From assembly GCA_037783415.1 (NCBI GenBank), contig JAZGTN010000073.1:4154001-4218000 (forward strand): DNA of 64,000 nucleotides, written 5' to 3'. Below the pieces are notes generated by a model. It was not told the origin of the DNA. It searched no databases and saw only the letters and a list, made by a program, of their open reading frames with translations. Source of the stretch: Leptasterias polaris. Its lineage: Eukaryota > Echinodermata > Asteroidea > Forcipulatida > Asteriidae. Positions within the stretch are counted from its first letter, which is position 1, and the number at the start of each line of letters is the position of its first letter. Made by a program: the position numbers and the translations under genes. This document shows positions 25,421 to 37,800 of this stretch, piece after piece.

Positions 25421-26013
25421 AATATATGGTAGAACCTCACCTCAGTGAACAACAAAATTAGCAAAACAAATTGAAAATATCTTTTTTTAAATTAGTTTTA
25501 AAGACGCTTTTGAAAGATGATAAAAATTAGGACTCGGGTTATTGTACAGACAATCTCTGAAATTCTTCTTAGAAGATCATTTCTACAACTCTGTCTTTCC
25601 TTTGGGGTAAAACCACTGGACTCGGGGTCAGTGGTCCAGTGGGTTTTTTTCATGCTCTTTAAAAGTTTGTCTTCAGAATCAAAGGCAACAATTGAACACA
25701 ATTTTGAAAAGATATTACACAGCGAATTGAAAACCAGAAGACCACTAGACTCGTCCAGTCATAAGCAGGGAACGATTTTTTGGACTGAAAATTTTCTGTA
25801 CCGGTCATTTTCTGTACCTGAGCCGCAAATGAACATTTTTTTTGGTAGCAACTGGTACATTTTGTGTAACATTTTGTTATGCTATACAAGGGAATTCTCT
25901 TACTGATAAGTTTACTAGCTGGCCTTGGCCCTTCTATCAAAGAGTGTAAAATTGAGCCCTTATATGAAATGTTTACATAAAAGCATTAGTAGGCAAAACA
26001 TAAATATTAACAT

Positions 26014-26389
26014 TTAAAGGCACTGTACACGTTTGGTAATTACTAAAAATATATATTAGCATAAAAACTTACTTGGTAACGAGCAACGGAGAGCTGTTGA
26101 TAGTATAAAACATTGTGAGAAACCACTCCCTCTGAAGTAACGTAGTTTTTGAGAAAGAGGTAATTTCTCACTAAAATAATAAAAGACTTCTGGCCAGAAG
26201 CCTTTTATTCCTATCTGAAAGCACACTAATTTGTGCAACAAGGGTGTTTTTTCTTTCATCATTTTCTTGCAACTTCAATAACCAATTGAGCCCAAATTTT
26301 CACAGGTTTGTTATTTTATGCATATGTTGGGATACACCAAGTGAGAATACTGGTCTTTGACAATTACAAAACGTGTACAGTGCCTTTAA
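26014..26389. mobile_element. TTAA-flanked miniature transposon, family 1
   Basis: TTAAAGGCACTGTACACGTT at the left and ACGTGTACAGTGCCTTTAA at the right are inverted ends flanked by TTAA; 376 bases, no frame. A second near-complete copy in the other orientation is at 56473-56857. Confidence 0.88.
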
Positions 26390-27600
26390 AAATAGTTCTT
26401 TTTGTAACTTGATACTGTGCCCTGCTCACAAATGCATGGAAATTTACTTAAAATGATTAATATCTACATTGGCCTCTAATTGGCATAAATATTCATAATG
26501 ATATCACCAGACGGTTCTTCCCACTTTGGTGAGGGACCCCAGCTGGCTGTCGGGTCCAAAGGACATGTGTTCCCCGAGATCAATAACGGAGCCCTACCAA
26601 GTGAACCAACTCATGTTGTAAAAGGATCATGCCCCGCTCGGTGCGCAAGCTGAGAAAAACAGTAATTGACTTTCACTGTGAATGTTTTAACGATGGCTGC
26701 CAAGCTGGGATGTAGGTAAGGAGTGGAAAATGTAAGGAGTGGAAAATGTAAGGTGTGCATAGGCTGGAACATGTTTGCTTGTGGTTGTCGGGCATGTCGT
26801 TCGATTTTTGATGAGTAGGCCATATTTGATATCAGTTGTTCATCAGTTCATTAGCGATGAATCAGTCGTGTCATTAACATAAACAGTTGTGTAAATGGTA
26901 ATTTATTACAATTTCCTGACACTTTGGTTTTGATAATTTATTGCAACTTTGGTTTTTGTCTGGGGAAATACATGTCTCATGCTTTGTTATTTTTGTTTTT
27001 AATTTTTTTTTTCAACTTTGGTTTCCCAGATTCAAGTTATTTTGGATAGAAACTGATATCTTTTTCCATATATAACCACATGGTTATTTCATGATTTTGA
27101 AGAATTTAACTATCAGAAATGTATAACTGTATTATTTGTGCAGGGGGGTGGGGGAGGGGGACCCTGAGGTAAAACTACGAGTAAAAATGCCTACAGAAGG
27201 GACAACGTCAACTAGTGAGAGACTGACATGTACCGCTACTAGCCAAGAAATGTGAACATAATAATATCAAAACATCACCTAAAATTAAATACTACTGAGA
27301 ATTGTTTATCACAACAGCTACATGTGCCGGAAAGAAAAAGGAAATCGTTAACTTGACACCAGTTTACTTAGAAATGGTGCGTTTGGTCACTGTACCCACT
27401 TCCGATTTACATTATTCATAATACACACTATAATACGCACTTACTATACAATACAATGCATTTGGATGTACAGTGTTTGTGCCTTTTACTCAAAGCTAGT
27501 TGTACATTTTAAAAATGGCGGCAAGGTTTTTGTACGAATTGGTGAGATCTTTAGTGCGTCGCTCGTCTTGTTATCAATTTGTTTAGCTGACATCATCACC

Positions 27601-27631
27601 ATGGGTTCCATCTGGTCAAAGATTAGACGTG
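27601..27631 (+). CDS. Candidate alternative first exon with myristoylation-type N-terminus
   Basis: An ATG in a perfect CACCATGGG context opens MGSIWSKIRR and then meets a GTG/GTAGGT donor at 27632, leaving one base. Spliced to 32017 it would continue as ECNTMAQS. MGxxxSK followed by basic residues is the N-myristoyltransferase consensus seen in Src-type kinases, so this form would be membrane-anchored. The frame is also open upstream to 27466, and an earlier ATG in the leader (AAAATGGCGG, near 27,515) starts a 24-codon frame ending in TAG. Confidence 0.35.
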
Positions 27632-28699
27632 GTAGGTACATGAACTTTTAGGCAAAATAATATTTTAAAAACATGTTTAGGGCCCTGCCTGTTTGAAAAA
27701 AGGAAGGAGGGCAATTTATTTATTTTTATTTTTTGTTTCCCTTTTTTCTTTTTTTTCCTCAAAAATGGCCGCCCGACTTATTTTTCAAGACAACCGGCCA
27801 GGCTATTTTTTAAGATGGTTGCCAGCTTTTTTTCGGTATGCTAAACTCTAAAAACATTATCTTATTTATAAAAAAATAACAAAAAACATCAAAGATCATT
27901 AAAATTTATCCTATTTTTTTCAAAAAAAAAAAAAAGGGGCGGCCTCAAAAAAGGAAGCAGGCGGGGACGCTAAACGTGTTTTTTTATTATTTGGCCTAAG
28001 ATCTATATATGTCTGTCATGCGTTGTGCGTAATGGGAAGTGCGCAATCCTTAAAAATGAAAATACACGCCACGCACATCATTATTACGGAAAACGCAGCA
28101 TGATAACGCAGTATGTAATACGGATACATGGAATTGTGTGCGAGCTTGGCATTTATACTCGTACTTGTTTGGGGATATCATCTAAGCAAAACAGAAAAAA
28201 CTAATTCAATGCCAAGCCCAGTGAGTCCTCAATCCTCCGCAATCAGACAACGTCATGAAGAGGATCAGGGAGGAATTGGGAGGGCTAAGGCCCTGAATTG
28301 ATTCTCAAGTTTCAAATCATTCTAGAAAGGGTGTGCATAATAAACATTGGTGAGATTGAAAAAAGTAAACATCACGGATTTGCACAAGGTGGCCATGGTG
28401 GAAAAATACCCCTACAATATTTTGCCAGAAATGCGGCACTTTTTGAAAAATGAGTGAAACAATTAGTTTTTATCTCACAAGTTCAAAACCCAATGTTTGA
28501 AAACAGTGAAAACACTACTTTCTCGTGGCTTTGATGACGACTGAGCTTAAACTTTCGTCGGTTTGACAATTACCAATGTTGTCTTCATGCTCTATGCTCC
28601 TGTTTACAACTCGTTTGAATTTCATAAACTTGGTTTTTCACTATGTTTTTTAAGAGCTCGGGAATTTGAGTTTGTTATGATACACGTTTCTTCCCCACA

Positions 28700-29055
28700 G
28701 TATTTTGGGGATAAACACAATTTTTTTTAAGGAAAAGAAATTCTGTCGGGTTTTATGAATATCTTTTCAGACTTCAATCTGAATTTAGACTTTGTATAAA
28801 AAGCCTGTCCGGTAAACGGAACAAAAAATGCAGTATTTTTCTTCAAATATAAAGAAATCCTGCTCTTTGATCTACTTATCTCGAACTCAATAGAGATTAA
28901 ACTCCAGGGGCTTCCAAAAGGTGGAAATGGCATAGTTTCAAGTACACTACCTTACCTAAGATCTGGATCAAAATTTCGAGTTTTTTTTTGTCAGCAATGA
29001 CTATCACCCCTGCATTTTAGGCTGAAAAGCCATTTAATTATTGCAAGATATGAAA
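28700..29055. repeat. Dispersed repeat related to the insert at 29577-29880
   Basis: Shared words include CAGACTT...TCTGAATT.AGACTTT, GCCTG...GGTAAA, AAAAGGT.GAAA.G.CAT and GTCAGCAATGACT. Two diverged copies within 1 kb. Confidence 0.65.
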
Positions 29056-29527
29056 TTGAAAATACAGTAAGGACCTAAGGATGGACCCTGAGGTCACGCA
29101 CACTATTTTACGCACAAAGAACACCTATCGTCCAATCATCTGCCTCCTTTGACCTCAGTGAGGGCGCTTTTTGGCCTCAGTGAGGGCGCTTTTTTAGCGT
29201 GTGATGTCATATGCAGGGATAGGCCTATGTAATAAGTACTATTAGTTCTCTGTTGGCGGGACAGACGTATCCCCATACTTTTGTTTGGGCGCTGGCCTGG
29301 TGACCAGTCTTTTTTCTTTGTCCTTTTCTTCCATTATGTGCTTTTTAACATGTGTTCTGCGCCTTTGATCATTTTGTATGTAAGGGGCGCAATATAAATT
29401 TTAAATATTATTATTATTATTATGCAAGGGGTCTATTGAGCTGATGATTGATTGGGTTTTGTTTTGCACCCTGAACATTGGGTGTTCATTTTTATATGTG
29501 TTTGTGGTGCATTGATCTTTCTTGTAA

Positions 29528-30221
29528 TTAAAGGCATGAGTTGCCTTCAAGGCAGGATATACTTTTGGTAATTGCAGGGATGAGATTTGTCAGACTTTTG
29601 TCTGAATTCAGACTTTTTATGTCAGCCTGGTGAATAGAAAAAGCCTCTCATTTTTCCACATAAAAGAAAGACTGCCCTCGATCTACTTCACTAGTGCTTA
29701 GGAAGTTTTTTAGAACACTGTTCCTAAAACCCCTTTGAATTCCAAACCCTCCCTAGGGGTTACCAAAAGGTAGAAACGCCATCATTTCAACACACACGTA
29801 GGCCGTCCGTACGTCCTAAAATGTGGATCCAACATGTAGTTTCAGACTTTTTCGCCAGCAATGACTCTCATCCCTGTAATTGTCAAAGACCAGTATCCTC
29901 ACTTGGTGTATCCCAACATATATGCATAAAATAACAAACCTGTGAAAATTTGGGGTCAATTGGTCGTGGTAATAAAATAATAAAAGAAAAAACACCCTTG
30001 TTGCATAGAATTGTTTGCTTCAGATGCCTGAGACTTTCCCAGATTCAAATTTGTTGGTGGAAAATTACCTCTTTCTCCAAAACTACTCTACTTTAAAGGG
30101 TGTCATTTCTAACAATGTTTTATAATATTCACAGCTCTCCAGTGCTCTTTACCAAGAAAGTTTTTGTGGTCATTAACAGTGAAGTAATTACCAGTAGTAC
30201 GCAGTACACACTGCCTTTTAA
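29528..30221. mobile_element. Family 1 miniature transposon with a nested insertion
   Basis: TTAA-bounded ends (AAAGGCATGAG..., ...CACTGCCTTTTAA) enclose a family 1 body in the same orientation as 56473. It is interrupted at about 29577-29880 by another repeat whose ends read GGGATGAGA and TCTCATCCC. Confidence 0.75.
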
Positions 30222-30659
30222 CTGACAATGATTGTGTGGGTTGACTTGCGAGAAAGGTGTGTTTTGTTTTGTTGTTGTCTACATGTAGGCCTACCTCTGC
30301 TTTTATTGCTGGTGAATTGGACCGCTTGCGTATTCACATGCTGGGATGAATGATTGATCTGAACAATTTCAATGGACTCTAGTGGTTGAGTCATCGAGCG
30401 GGTTTCTGTTCATTGGGGCTCTGTGTGATATGCAGGGGAAACCCTTGTCATTACCTTTGCAGCATCGGGATGACATTGGGCGGCGTTTAAATATAAGTAA
30501 TTTAAACCGATTGATACACTTGTTTTGTATACTGGTTGCTTTTGAAGAGAGTCCGACACTCAATGTAGTATGCAGGTTTGGTAAGGATAACAAACATACA
30601 TGTACATCATTGTTTAATTTTAGTCAACAAGTACAAGCGAAGTTCCTACTATAACTGTA

Positions 30660-31313
30660 CCATTTTTTGTGTGGAATATTTCCCTCTGAAATAAAGTCAT
30701 GTCCAAGAAAACTGTGTCTGTAAACCTTAACAAATGCATCAGCTGATTTTGATTGTTACAACCAAAATTAAGGACAATGTGTTTACATGCTGAAAATTGG
30801 GCGTGTTTTTTCACTATTTTTCTCCTGACGCACACAACGGGTTAAGCCCACATTTGTACAGGTTTGTTATTCCATGCATATGGTTGATCACACAAAACAT
30901 GAACACTGTCTGAGACTATTTTGTCAGCTCTGCCAATCCTGTATTTAAAGGTATTATACATGTACAGGATTGGCAGAGCTGACAAAATAATCACAGACAG
31001 TGTTCATGTTTTGTGTAATCAACCACATACATGAAATAACAAACCTGTGAAAATTTGAGCTCAATTGGTCATCGAGGTTACGAGAAAATAGTGAAAAGAG
31101 ACCTTATGTGTTTTCTGTTTTTCAAACATCGAGTTTATTATCGCGCGCGATAAAAACTATTGTTTTACTCATTTCTCAGAAACGATAGCATTTTAGGCAG
31201 AAATATTTTAAGGAACCCTTTCTACCATTACTTACTTTAAATCATGTAAGTTATGTGTGAATCTGTGAATATTTGTGTTTTTCGATCTTACCAATAGTGT
31301 ACAGGGCCTTTAA
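30660..31313. repeat. Two elements meeting head to head at a hairpin
   Basis: A family 3 fragment ends GTCAGCTCTGCCAATCCTGT. Just after TTAAAGGTATTATACATGT the reverse complement (ACAGGATTGGCAGAGCTGAC) starts a family 2 element running to CAGGGCCTTTAA at 31313. Family 2 is seen alone, opposite orientation, at 39607-39969. Confidence 0.8.
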
Positions 31314-32016
31314 ATACCTTTAAAATAAGTACATGTAATTTAAAGCGATTCATACACTTGTTTGCATTCTGGATGCTCTTGGAGAGAGTCTGCCACTTAA
31401 CCGTATCATACAGGTTTCAGTAATTATGCTCTGTACAATATTATTTTATAAACTGTTTGTTTTAATTGACATTGTAGACATGTACACGAGTACATAAATT
31501 GACTCTGCAAATTTGTGACATGTGTGACAGTGATGCACTTAAATCAATAGCTAGTTATGCTACATTTACATAATTAATTGTACAATGTATCATTTGTACA
31601 CACTGTACCTTACACTGAGCACATGCATGCATACTGTATGCAACTTTTTCACTGACTTCTATGAGCAATGGTTTGAAACATTGCATTTGAACCTAGAATA
31701 GGTGAACTTGAGGGGAAAAAATTGCAGGGTGAAACATGGCAGACGGATTTTAAACCTTAGTTGGGACTTGTCAAACGTGGCTACAAAAAGCATGGTGGTG
31801 TGTTAAGCTTTTTAATACATGTTGGAAAACAGTGCACAATGAAGCTGAGGTTTTCCCATCCGTTGTTTTTACATACTGCACATTTGTATAGTACAGCTGA
31901 TTTGTCAAAACTTTTTGATACAGAGACTTTCGGATACGAACGCAGATTCTGACAAACTGCTGTAGTTTATAGCAATCATTGTTTTGTTCTAATCTTCATT
32001 TTGTTTCATTCCACAG

Positions 32017-34833
32017 AATGCAACACCATGGCACAGAGCGTGGCTGTGACGAAAAGGCCTGCCACACATTCAAGCGGCCTCACCCCAACAATAATACACG
32101 ATGGTATGAACGAAGCTAACTCACCTCCTCTAGACATCCTGGCGCCAAGGAGGCTAGCAACAGACATGATAGTTGATGATGGCCCGACACAGGAGCACCG
32201 CACTGAGGAGGATAAAATCAACAGCAATGATATCGTGGACCCAGCAGCCGATCTAGGAAAGATGCTGAGTCCAAAGGATGTCAGCAAGGATGACTCGACT
32301 CCACTCCAGGAAATGGCAGCCAACGTAGATGGCAATCAAAAAGACTGCGTAACAAACAGTAACCTGACATCCTGTCATTGTCCAGATAAGCGTCTGACAC
32401 GACCGGCGATACCAGCTAAACTTCAGTCCAGTCCTAAAAAACCTGTACCAAGGGCAACACCACCAAAGCTACCGCCCAAACCGCCACATCTGATGTATAA
32501 AAGATCCCCGAGCTCAGAAGCTTTGTTTGTGAGGCGAAAACTTGATGACGGTGAAGCTGCCGTGAAAGAGAAGAGGTCTCAGAGTGTCAGTGTATCACCA
32601 ACGCAACAGAGGGAGGATAGCCCTGAGAGAAAGCAGTTCAAACGGCCGGTTCCTGCTCCACGAAAGACTTTGCCCAGTATCTATCCTGATGGTGTTTCCA
32701 TTGTCACTGATGTGATAAACGCAGACCAAACAATGAACCCTGAGGAACACTCTGAAACAGCAACCTCCCTTGTTGAAGTGGACAATTCAAGACCTTTACC
32801 TCTGACAGATCAGAAGCAGTCTGCTGACAAATCTGATCAGCCTAATAGTTCTAATCTTGCCCGTAGTCCTCAAGATGAGGTACACCCCGGTGGTAAAAGT
32901 AGTGTCGAGGAAACAAACAGTCTAAAGCGAAAGTCTGCCAAGGCTCGGCACGTGAAAGTCCGAGAGAGGGCAGCAATTTTTGAAAAACTGATCGAGGAAG
33001 AGACTCGAACCAGAGACTCGCAAATAAGTGAGCCCAGATCAAGAACTTGCTCCAGATCAGATTACAGCGAGGGTGCGGCTAAAATTATGGACAGTTCGGA
33101 TATTAACTTAAGAGGTCTCAGTCGGTTACACTCATACGTCAATGTACCATCCGATAGTTTACTCTTTAAGAAAGCTCCTCTTGAAGATGATATGATTTCT
33201 GTGTCGTCAATATCCTCAGATTGCTTCTTTGACTCTCCTCAGTCCAGCGCTAGAGTTCCCCCTCTACGTTCTCCGTCCCCCGTTCTTACTGAGGGCGAGG
33301 ATTCCTCAGAGAAGATCTTAGAGAGGGAGTCTGTCTACACAGACGTTGTCCTACCCGATGCTAGTCCATCGGCGGAACCCGATTCAACAAATAGTACCCT
33401 AGAACTCTCCCCGCGGCCTCCCCTGATCTCGCCCAGTACTTCTGAGGATCGGGAGAATTCATCCGTTAGGTCCTCGTCAAGAGATTTTGACTACGACGAT
33501 GTTGTCATTCCCAATCCTAGTACATCAGAGGAGGCTGTTTCACCGAGGAGTACCTTACAAATTAACAAACTGTGTCCCAAACCACCAAAGCCAAGAGTCA
33601 CTATTCTTATGAAGCAAGAGCAAGAAACTAGTACAGTGTCTGCTGACAAAGCAGAGATTGCATTAGAACTTACTAAACCCAAGCCATCATTCGGGGTCAA
33701 CACGGCGGAACCCGATTCAACAAATAGTACCCTTGAACTCTCCCCGCGGCCTCCCCTGATCTCGCCCAGTACTTCTGAGGATCGGGAGAATTCATCCGTT
33801 AGGTCCTCGTCAAGAGATTTTGACTACGACGATGTTGTCATTCCCAATCCTAGTACATCAGAGGAGGCTGTTTCACCGAGGAGTACCTTACAAATTAACA
33901 AACTGTGTCCCAAACCACCAAAGCCAAGAGTCACTATTCTTATGAAGCAAGAGCAAGAAACTAGTACAGTGTCTGCTGACAAAGCAGAGATTGCATTAGA
34001 ACTTACTAAACCCAAGCCATCATTCGGGGTCAACACGTTTAGAAATGTCAATCCAATGTTTAATCTACCACCAAAACCAGCTGTTCTACGCGGGAAGAGG
34101 AAAGGCGCAGAGTCAGATGGTCGTAAAACTAGGCCGGCTACACTCGTTGAGAAAAGGCTTGACTTTGAAGGCGAACAAAACTTCCCAGCCACATCCCCTG
34201 CCCCACAAGAGGGTATCAGTAATTACAAGCCAGCCGTCCAGCGAAGGAAGCCAGGAATATCCCCTGACAGGAGTCTGAGTTTGGGGTCAGTGAGCCAGAA
34301 TCAAAAGCTGGCACCTCAAGAGGAGGAAAACAGTCTTTTAGGCCAGCAAAAACAACCGGCCACACCGCAACAAGAAAGTACTGAGTTAATAGTAGGCCAC
34401 CATAACGTGCCAGTCTCCCCGAGAGACATTGATCTTGAATCAGTAGATGAATCGCTCAGTGAATCAGATGCCTTAAGACATGAGGAAGCGACTCACCACC
34501 CGGAAGGAACAGAGGTAATCTTGACAGATAAGTCAGGAACAAACACTGCCATCTTCAAAGCACATTCCATCTCGGACGTCTCAACGCAGCAACATCCAGA
34601 CGAGGAGGTACCAGTCGGCGAACAACCGGGCACCCTAAACATGCCCCCGGAGCATCTGAGGAAAAACGAACGCCGTAAATCTCACCCAGGCGGATACGAG
34701 GTCTTTCTCCCTGACTTCATCGATCCAGTCAGCCTTACAAAGAGGAGTGGACAAGCGGTTGAATCCGAGGATGCGGCGTCCAAAGAGTTTGAAGATGGGA
34801 ACACCAGGGAGAACGCAGAACCATCAAACACAG
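32017..34833 (+). CDS. Rho GEF exon 1 (residues 1-935), disordered N-terminus
   Basis: The acceptor follows a T-rich tract and ends at 32016; the donor is CAG/GTGTGT at 34834. The ATG at 32028 sits in an ideal Kozak context (ACCATGG) and is the default start. The frame is also open from the acceptor, so an upstream coding exon can add residues. The 935 codons are acidic, serine-rich and low in hydrophobics. Visible features are a proline-rich stretch near residues 125-160 with PPKLPPKPP, a PxxxPR site (KRPVPAPRK) near 205-213, a charged helix VRERAAIFEKLIEEE near 305-320, a YVNVP motif at Tyr370, and YDDV repeated inside a tandem 111-residue duplication (residues about 448-669). An out-of-frame ATG at 32018 begins a 34-codon frame overlapping the true start. 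Reading past the donor would give only 26 further codons before a stop at 34908. Confidence 0.9.
33370..34035 (+). repeat. 333-base tandem duplication inside coding exon 1
   Basis: Copies 33370-33702 and 33703-34035 are identical by eye except for one base (33401 A versus 33734 T), which is a synonymous Leu change. The unit is exactly 111 codons, so the frame is kept. Each copy carries a YDDVVIP tyrosine motif and a CPKPPKPR proline-rich site. It may be a very recent duplication, a polymorphism, or an assembly artefact. Confidence 0.95.
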
Positions 34834-37800
34834 GTGTGTACAAAATAGATTCTGTAGTATTGATAATGACTGAAGTAGCCCCCATATTAAAAGGAGGGTT
34901 AGATTTGTGAAAGTATAATGCTTTGTAGTTGCGCCGCTTTTGGAGTCAGTGTCCCTGTGTGTTATACAGTGTAGTGCGCATTTTAAGTGATGCGCCGTTT
35001 ACACACTTTTTACGCACAATTGTGACAATTCCACTGCCAAAATGACGAGCGTGGTAGACAGTAGCTGCGTGTGACGTTTATGCAAAGGGTCAACAGCAGA
35101 GCTCTACAGGTAACTTTTATAGGGCTACTCATGGTAACATTTTCCAGCTAGTTGACAAACCATTCAACATCTCCATGGAGTATGTAAGGTGATACAACTG
35201 TGCACAGAACTATGTGTACACGTATACAAACGCTACATACGAAGTGTGGACCTGAGAACAAAAGAGTTCTATATAATGTAGGGACTTGAAACACTGCGTG
35301 GACTTTACGCACGTCCACACAGTGTTTTTTACAGTGTCGAAGAATAGGATTGTCCTTAAGTGTACAGAACAAAGGAATGTCCACAGAGTGACTGCAACAC
35401 AGAGCTGTGTGTGTGGATAGGTATCCACATTCAAACCGTGGACCTATAACAAAAGGGACAATAGGTCCACGGTTGCTATCACAAAGGAAAGCATTGTGGT
35501 CCACGGTTGCTGTCACAAAGGTAAGCATTGTGGTCCACGGTTGCTATCACAAAGAGTTGAACAAAAGAGGGTCCACGATTGCCAGTATTTACACACGTGT
35601 GTGTGTGTGTCCCGGTGCACACACTGTTGTGGGGACTTCCTATTGTTGTTCTATTATTCCCTTTTCTAAAGAATCTTGTTGTGGGGACTCAGTTTAACAA
35701 AGAAAAACGTTGTGGGGACCTTTGTTCCATTGTATAAAAGTCCCCACAGCTCTGGGTATGCCTACCTACGCCTGCAATCGTGGACCTCCTATTGTCCCTC
35801 TTTTGTTTATACTTTTGCAAAACCTCCATTGGTTTTGTACACGATCTCCAACCGTGGACCTTTCCCAAACCGTGGACCTATTGTCCTCTTTTGTTGTAGG
35901 TTTGAATGGGTATACCTACTCATGTATACACACTTGGGTGTGTGTGTACTGTGTACAACTGCATTCAACCAGGTATGAGAAATTTCATACTTTTATCGGA
36001 ATTCAGATATGTTTTGTCTGCCTGGAGAAAAACAAATTTTTATGCTGCCCAAATTTTCCCTCAGAAACCGGTTTCCATATAACAGATCATGGAATGTGTA
36101 GTGGTTGAGACCGGCAGACTAAATTGGTACTCTGCAAATTTGTGCTTAGCGGAACAATTTTCTTAACCATTTTCTGTTGAACAGGGCCCAATTTCATAAA
36201 GGCTTGATAAGCACAGACAAATTTTGCTTAGCAGAAATAGATTACCAGCTAAAATTCTATGAAGTTTACATTGTTATGACTGGTGCTCCACTCATATTTT
36301 TCTTAGCAATTCTGCATTAACAGCTTTATGAAATTGGGTCCACCTTTTATAGAACCAAAAAACCTTAAAGGGAATCAATAAGAAACAGCACGTTAGGCCT
36401 ACTCAGCATTTTATTGTCAATTCATTTACACATTAATGTTCTGAAGGGAAACACAGTCAAATTTTTATTTAACCGAACCTTACGTGTTCAGGCGGTACAT
36501 GTTTTTACAAAGAGACACTCCCTCGGCCCTGCGCACGCTATTCTACCTCTTACTCAATAATGAGTCGACTTAATTTCACATGCATGTGATGTACATTACA
36601 GTGCATTGGGAGGGGTGTCTTTTTTTAGACCAGGCTACTAGTATAAAGGGATGACTCAGCCTCAGCACATAAATAATTAGTTATAATATCTCGGACAGTG
36701 TAGTGGACACACCACAGAGAAAGGAAGCACATATTTAAATGAAGAGGAATTTGATGAGAGATACCTTCAGAGCTTCTGGGTACTGTTTTTTGTTGTTGGA
36801 AAATATCTGTTGGAAAGTCTGGCTGCTAGCGCTAAGTTCGCCGTAGGTTTGGCTGTAACGTGTACACTCCCTGCTATTGTTTAAAAATTAATGTTCATGT
36901 ACTGCAAATGGTAAGTGTACACCTTATAGGGTTTTGCCTTTGCTGGGTGTTTAGGTTGAATGAAGTTTCTCTCGTCTGAAAGTTATAATACACTTTTACT
37001 TTCATGTGGGTGTCTTTCGGAGGAATAAGATTGTTCTCGTGAAAAATAATCTCCACAATTTAAAACAAAAATATTGTTGGCCGAAAATGGCGCTGAAAAT
37101 TGAGTGAAAAAAACTCAGTGCATTTCCTTGTGTTTTTGCATGTTGTTTTTAGTCCATTTCAGGGAATGATTTTGTCCCATTGACAGACAAATGGGGACTT
37201 CCTTAACAGAGATAGGACAAAGGACCGATAACAAACAAACAAATATTACAAGACAAGTTACATGAACTACAGTAAACTAAAAACACTTCAGTATCATTCT
37301 TAGCATGAGTAAGCTTTGAAAAGACGTTTTTCATATCTTTGATAAACATAGGGAGAGAGCAGGACATTTTTATCGGAACATTCAATAAAATTTACTGTAT
37401 GTAATAAATGTTCAACCTTTTACCGAAAGATGTTTGCATATATTGTGTCTTCGGAGATTCCTTCTTGGGGTCATCTGCCCTTTTGAAATCATTTCAATGA
37501 CCAGATCAACAACAAGACGGAACGAGATAAACAACTTGCCGTCTTTATTTTACAGAATTATCCTTCACTGTAGAGTCTCAAGTATTTTTAGAAAGTAAGT
37601 GGACAGTGACACACGAGTCTGTACAGAGCACAAGGTTTTCAAGAAACGTTGGGTGATTTCTTCCCCCATGGTTTAACCACGTAATGACTGCAGTGCCATG
37701 ACTGCACCGTGCCCGTGTAGTCTCTTTTTCCAGGATGCCCAGTCATGACGAACAGTTAGGGGTGATCAAGGGTTTCTGAGAAGAGAACCACCTTCCACTA

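Larger units (their letters stand above)
21671..32016. other. Probable first intron or introns of the Rho GEF gene
   Basis: Apart from the short candidate first exons listed separately, this 10 kb holds repeats only: SINE at 25140-25420, miniature transposons at 26014-26389, 29528-30221 and 30945-31313, and a fragment at 28,700-29,050. Confidence 0.4.

Noticed and set aside
26056..26262. Frame MMKEKTPLLHKLVCFQ and its near-copy at 56567
   Set aside because: The two similar 'proteins' are both translations of the family 1 miniature transposon, not genes.
36739..36779. ATG-to-donor segment MKRNLMRDTFRASG as an internal alternative first exon
   Set aside because: It leaves two bases; joined to exon 2 it runs into a stop after a few codons.
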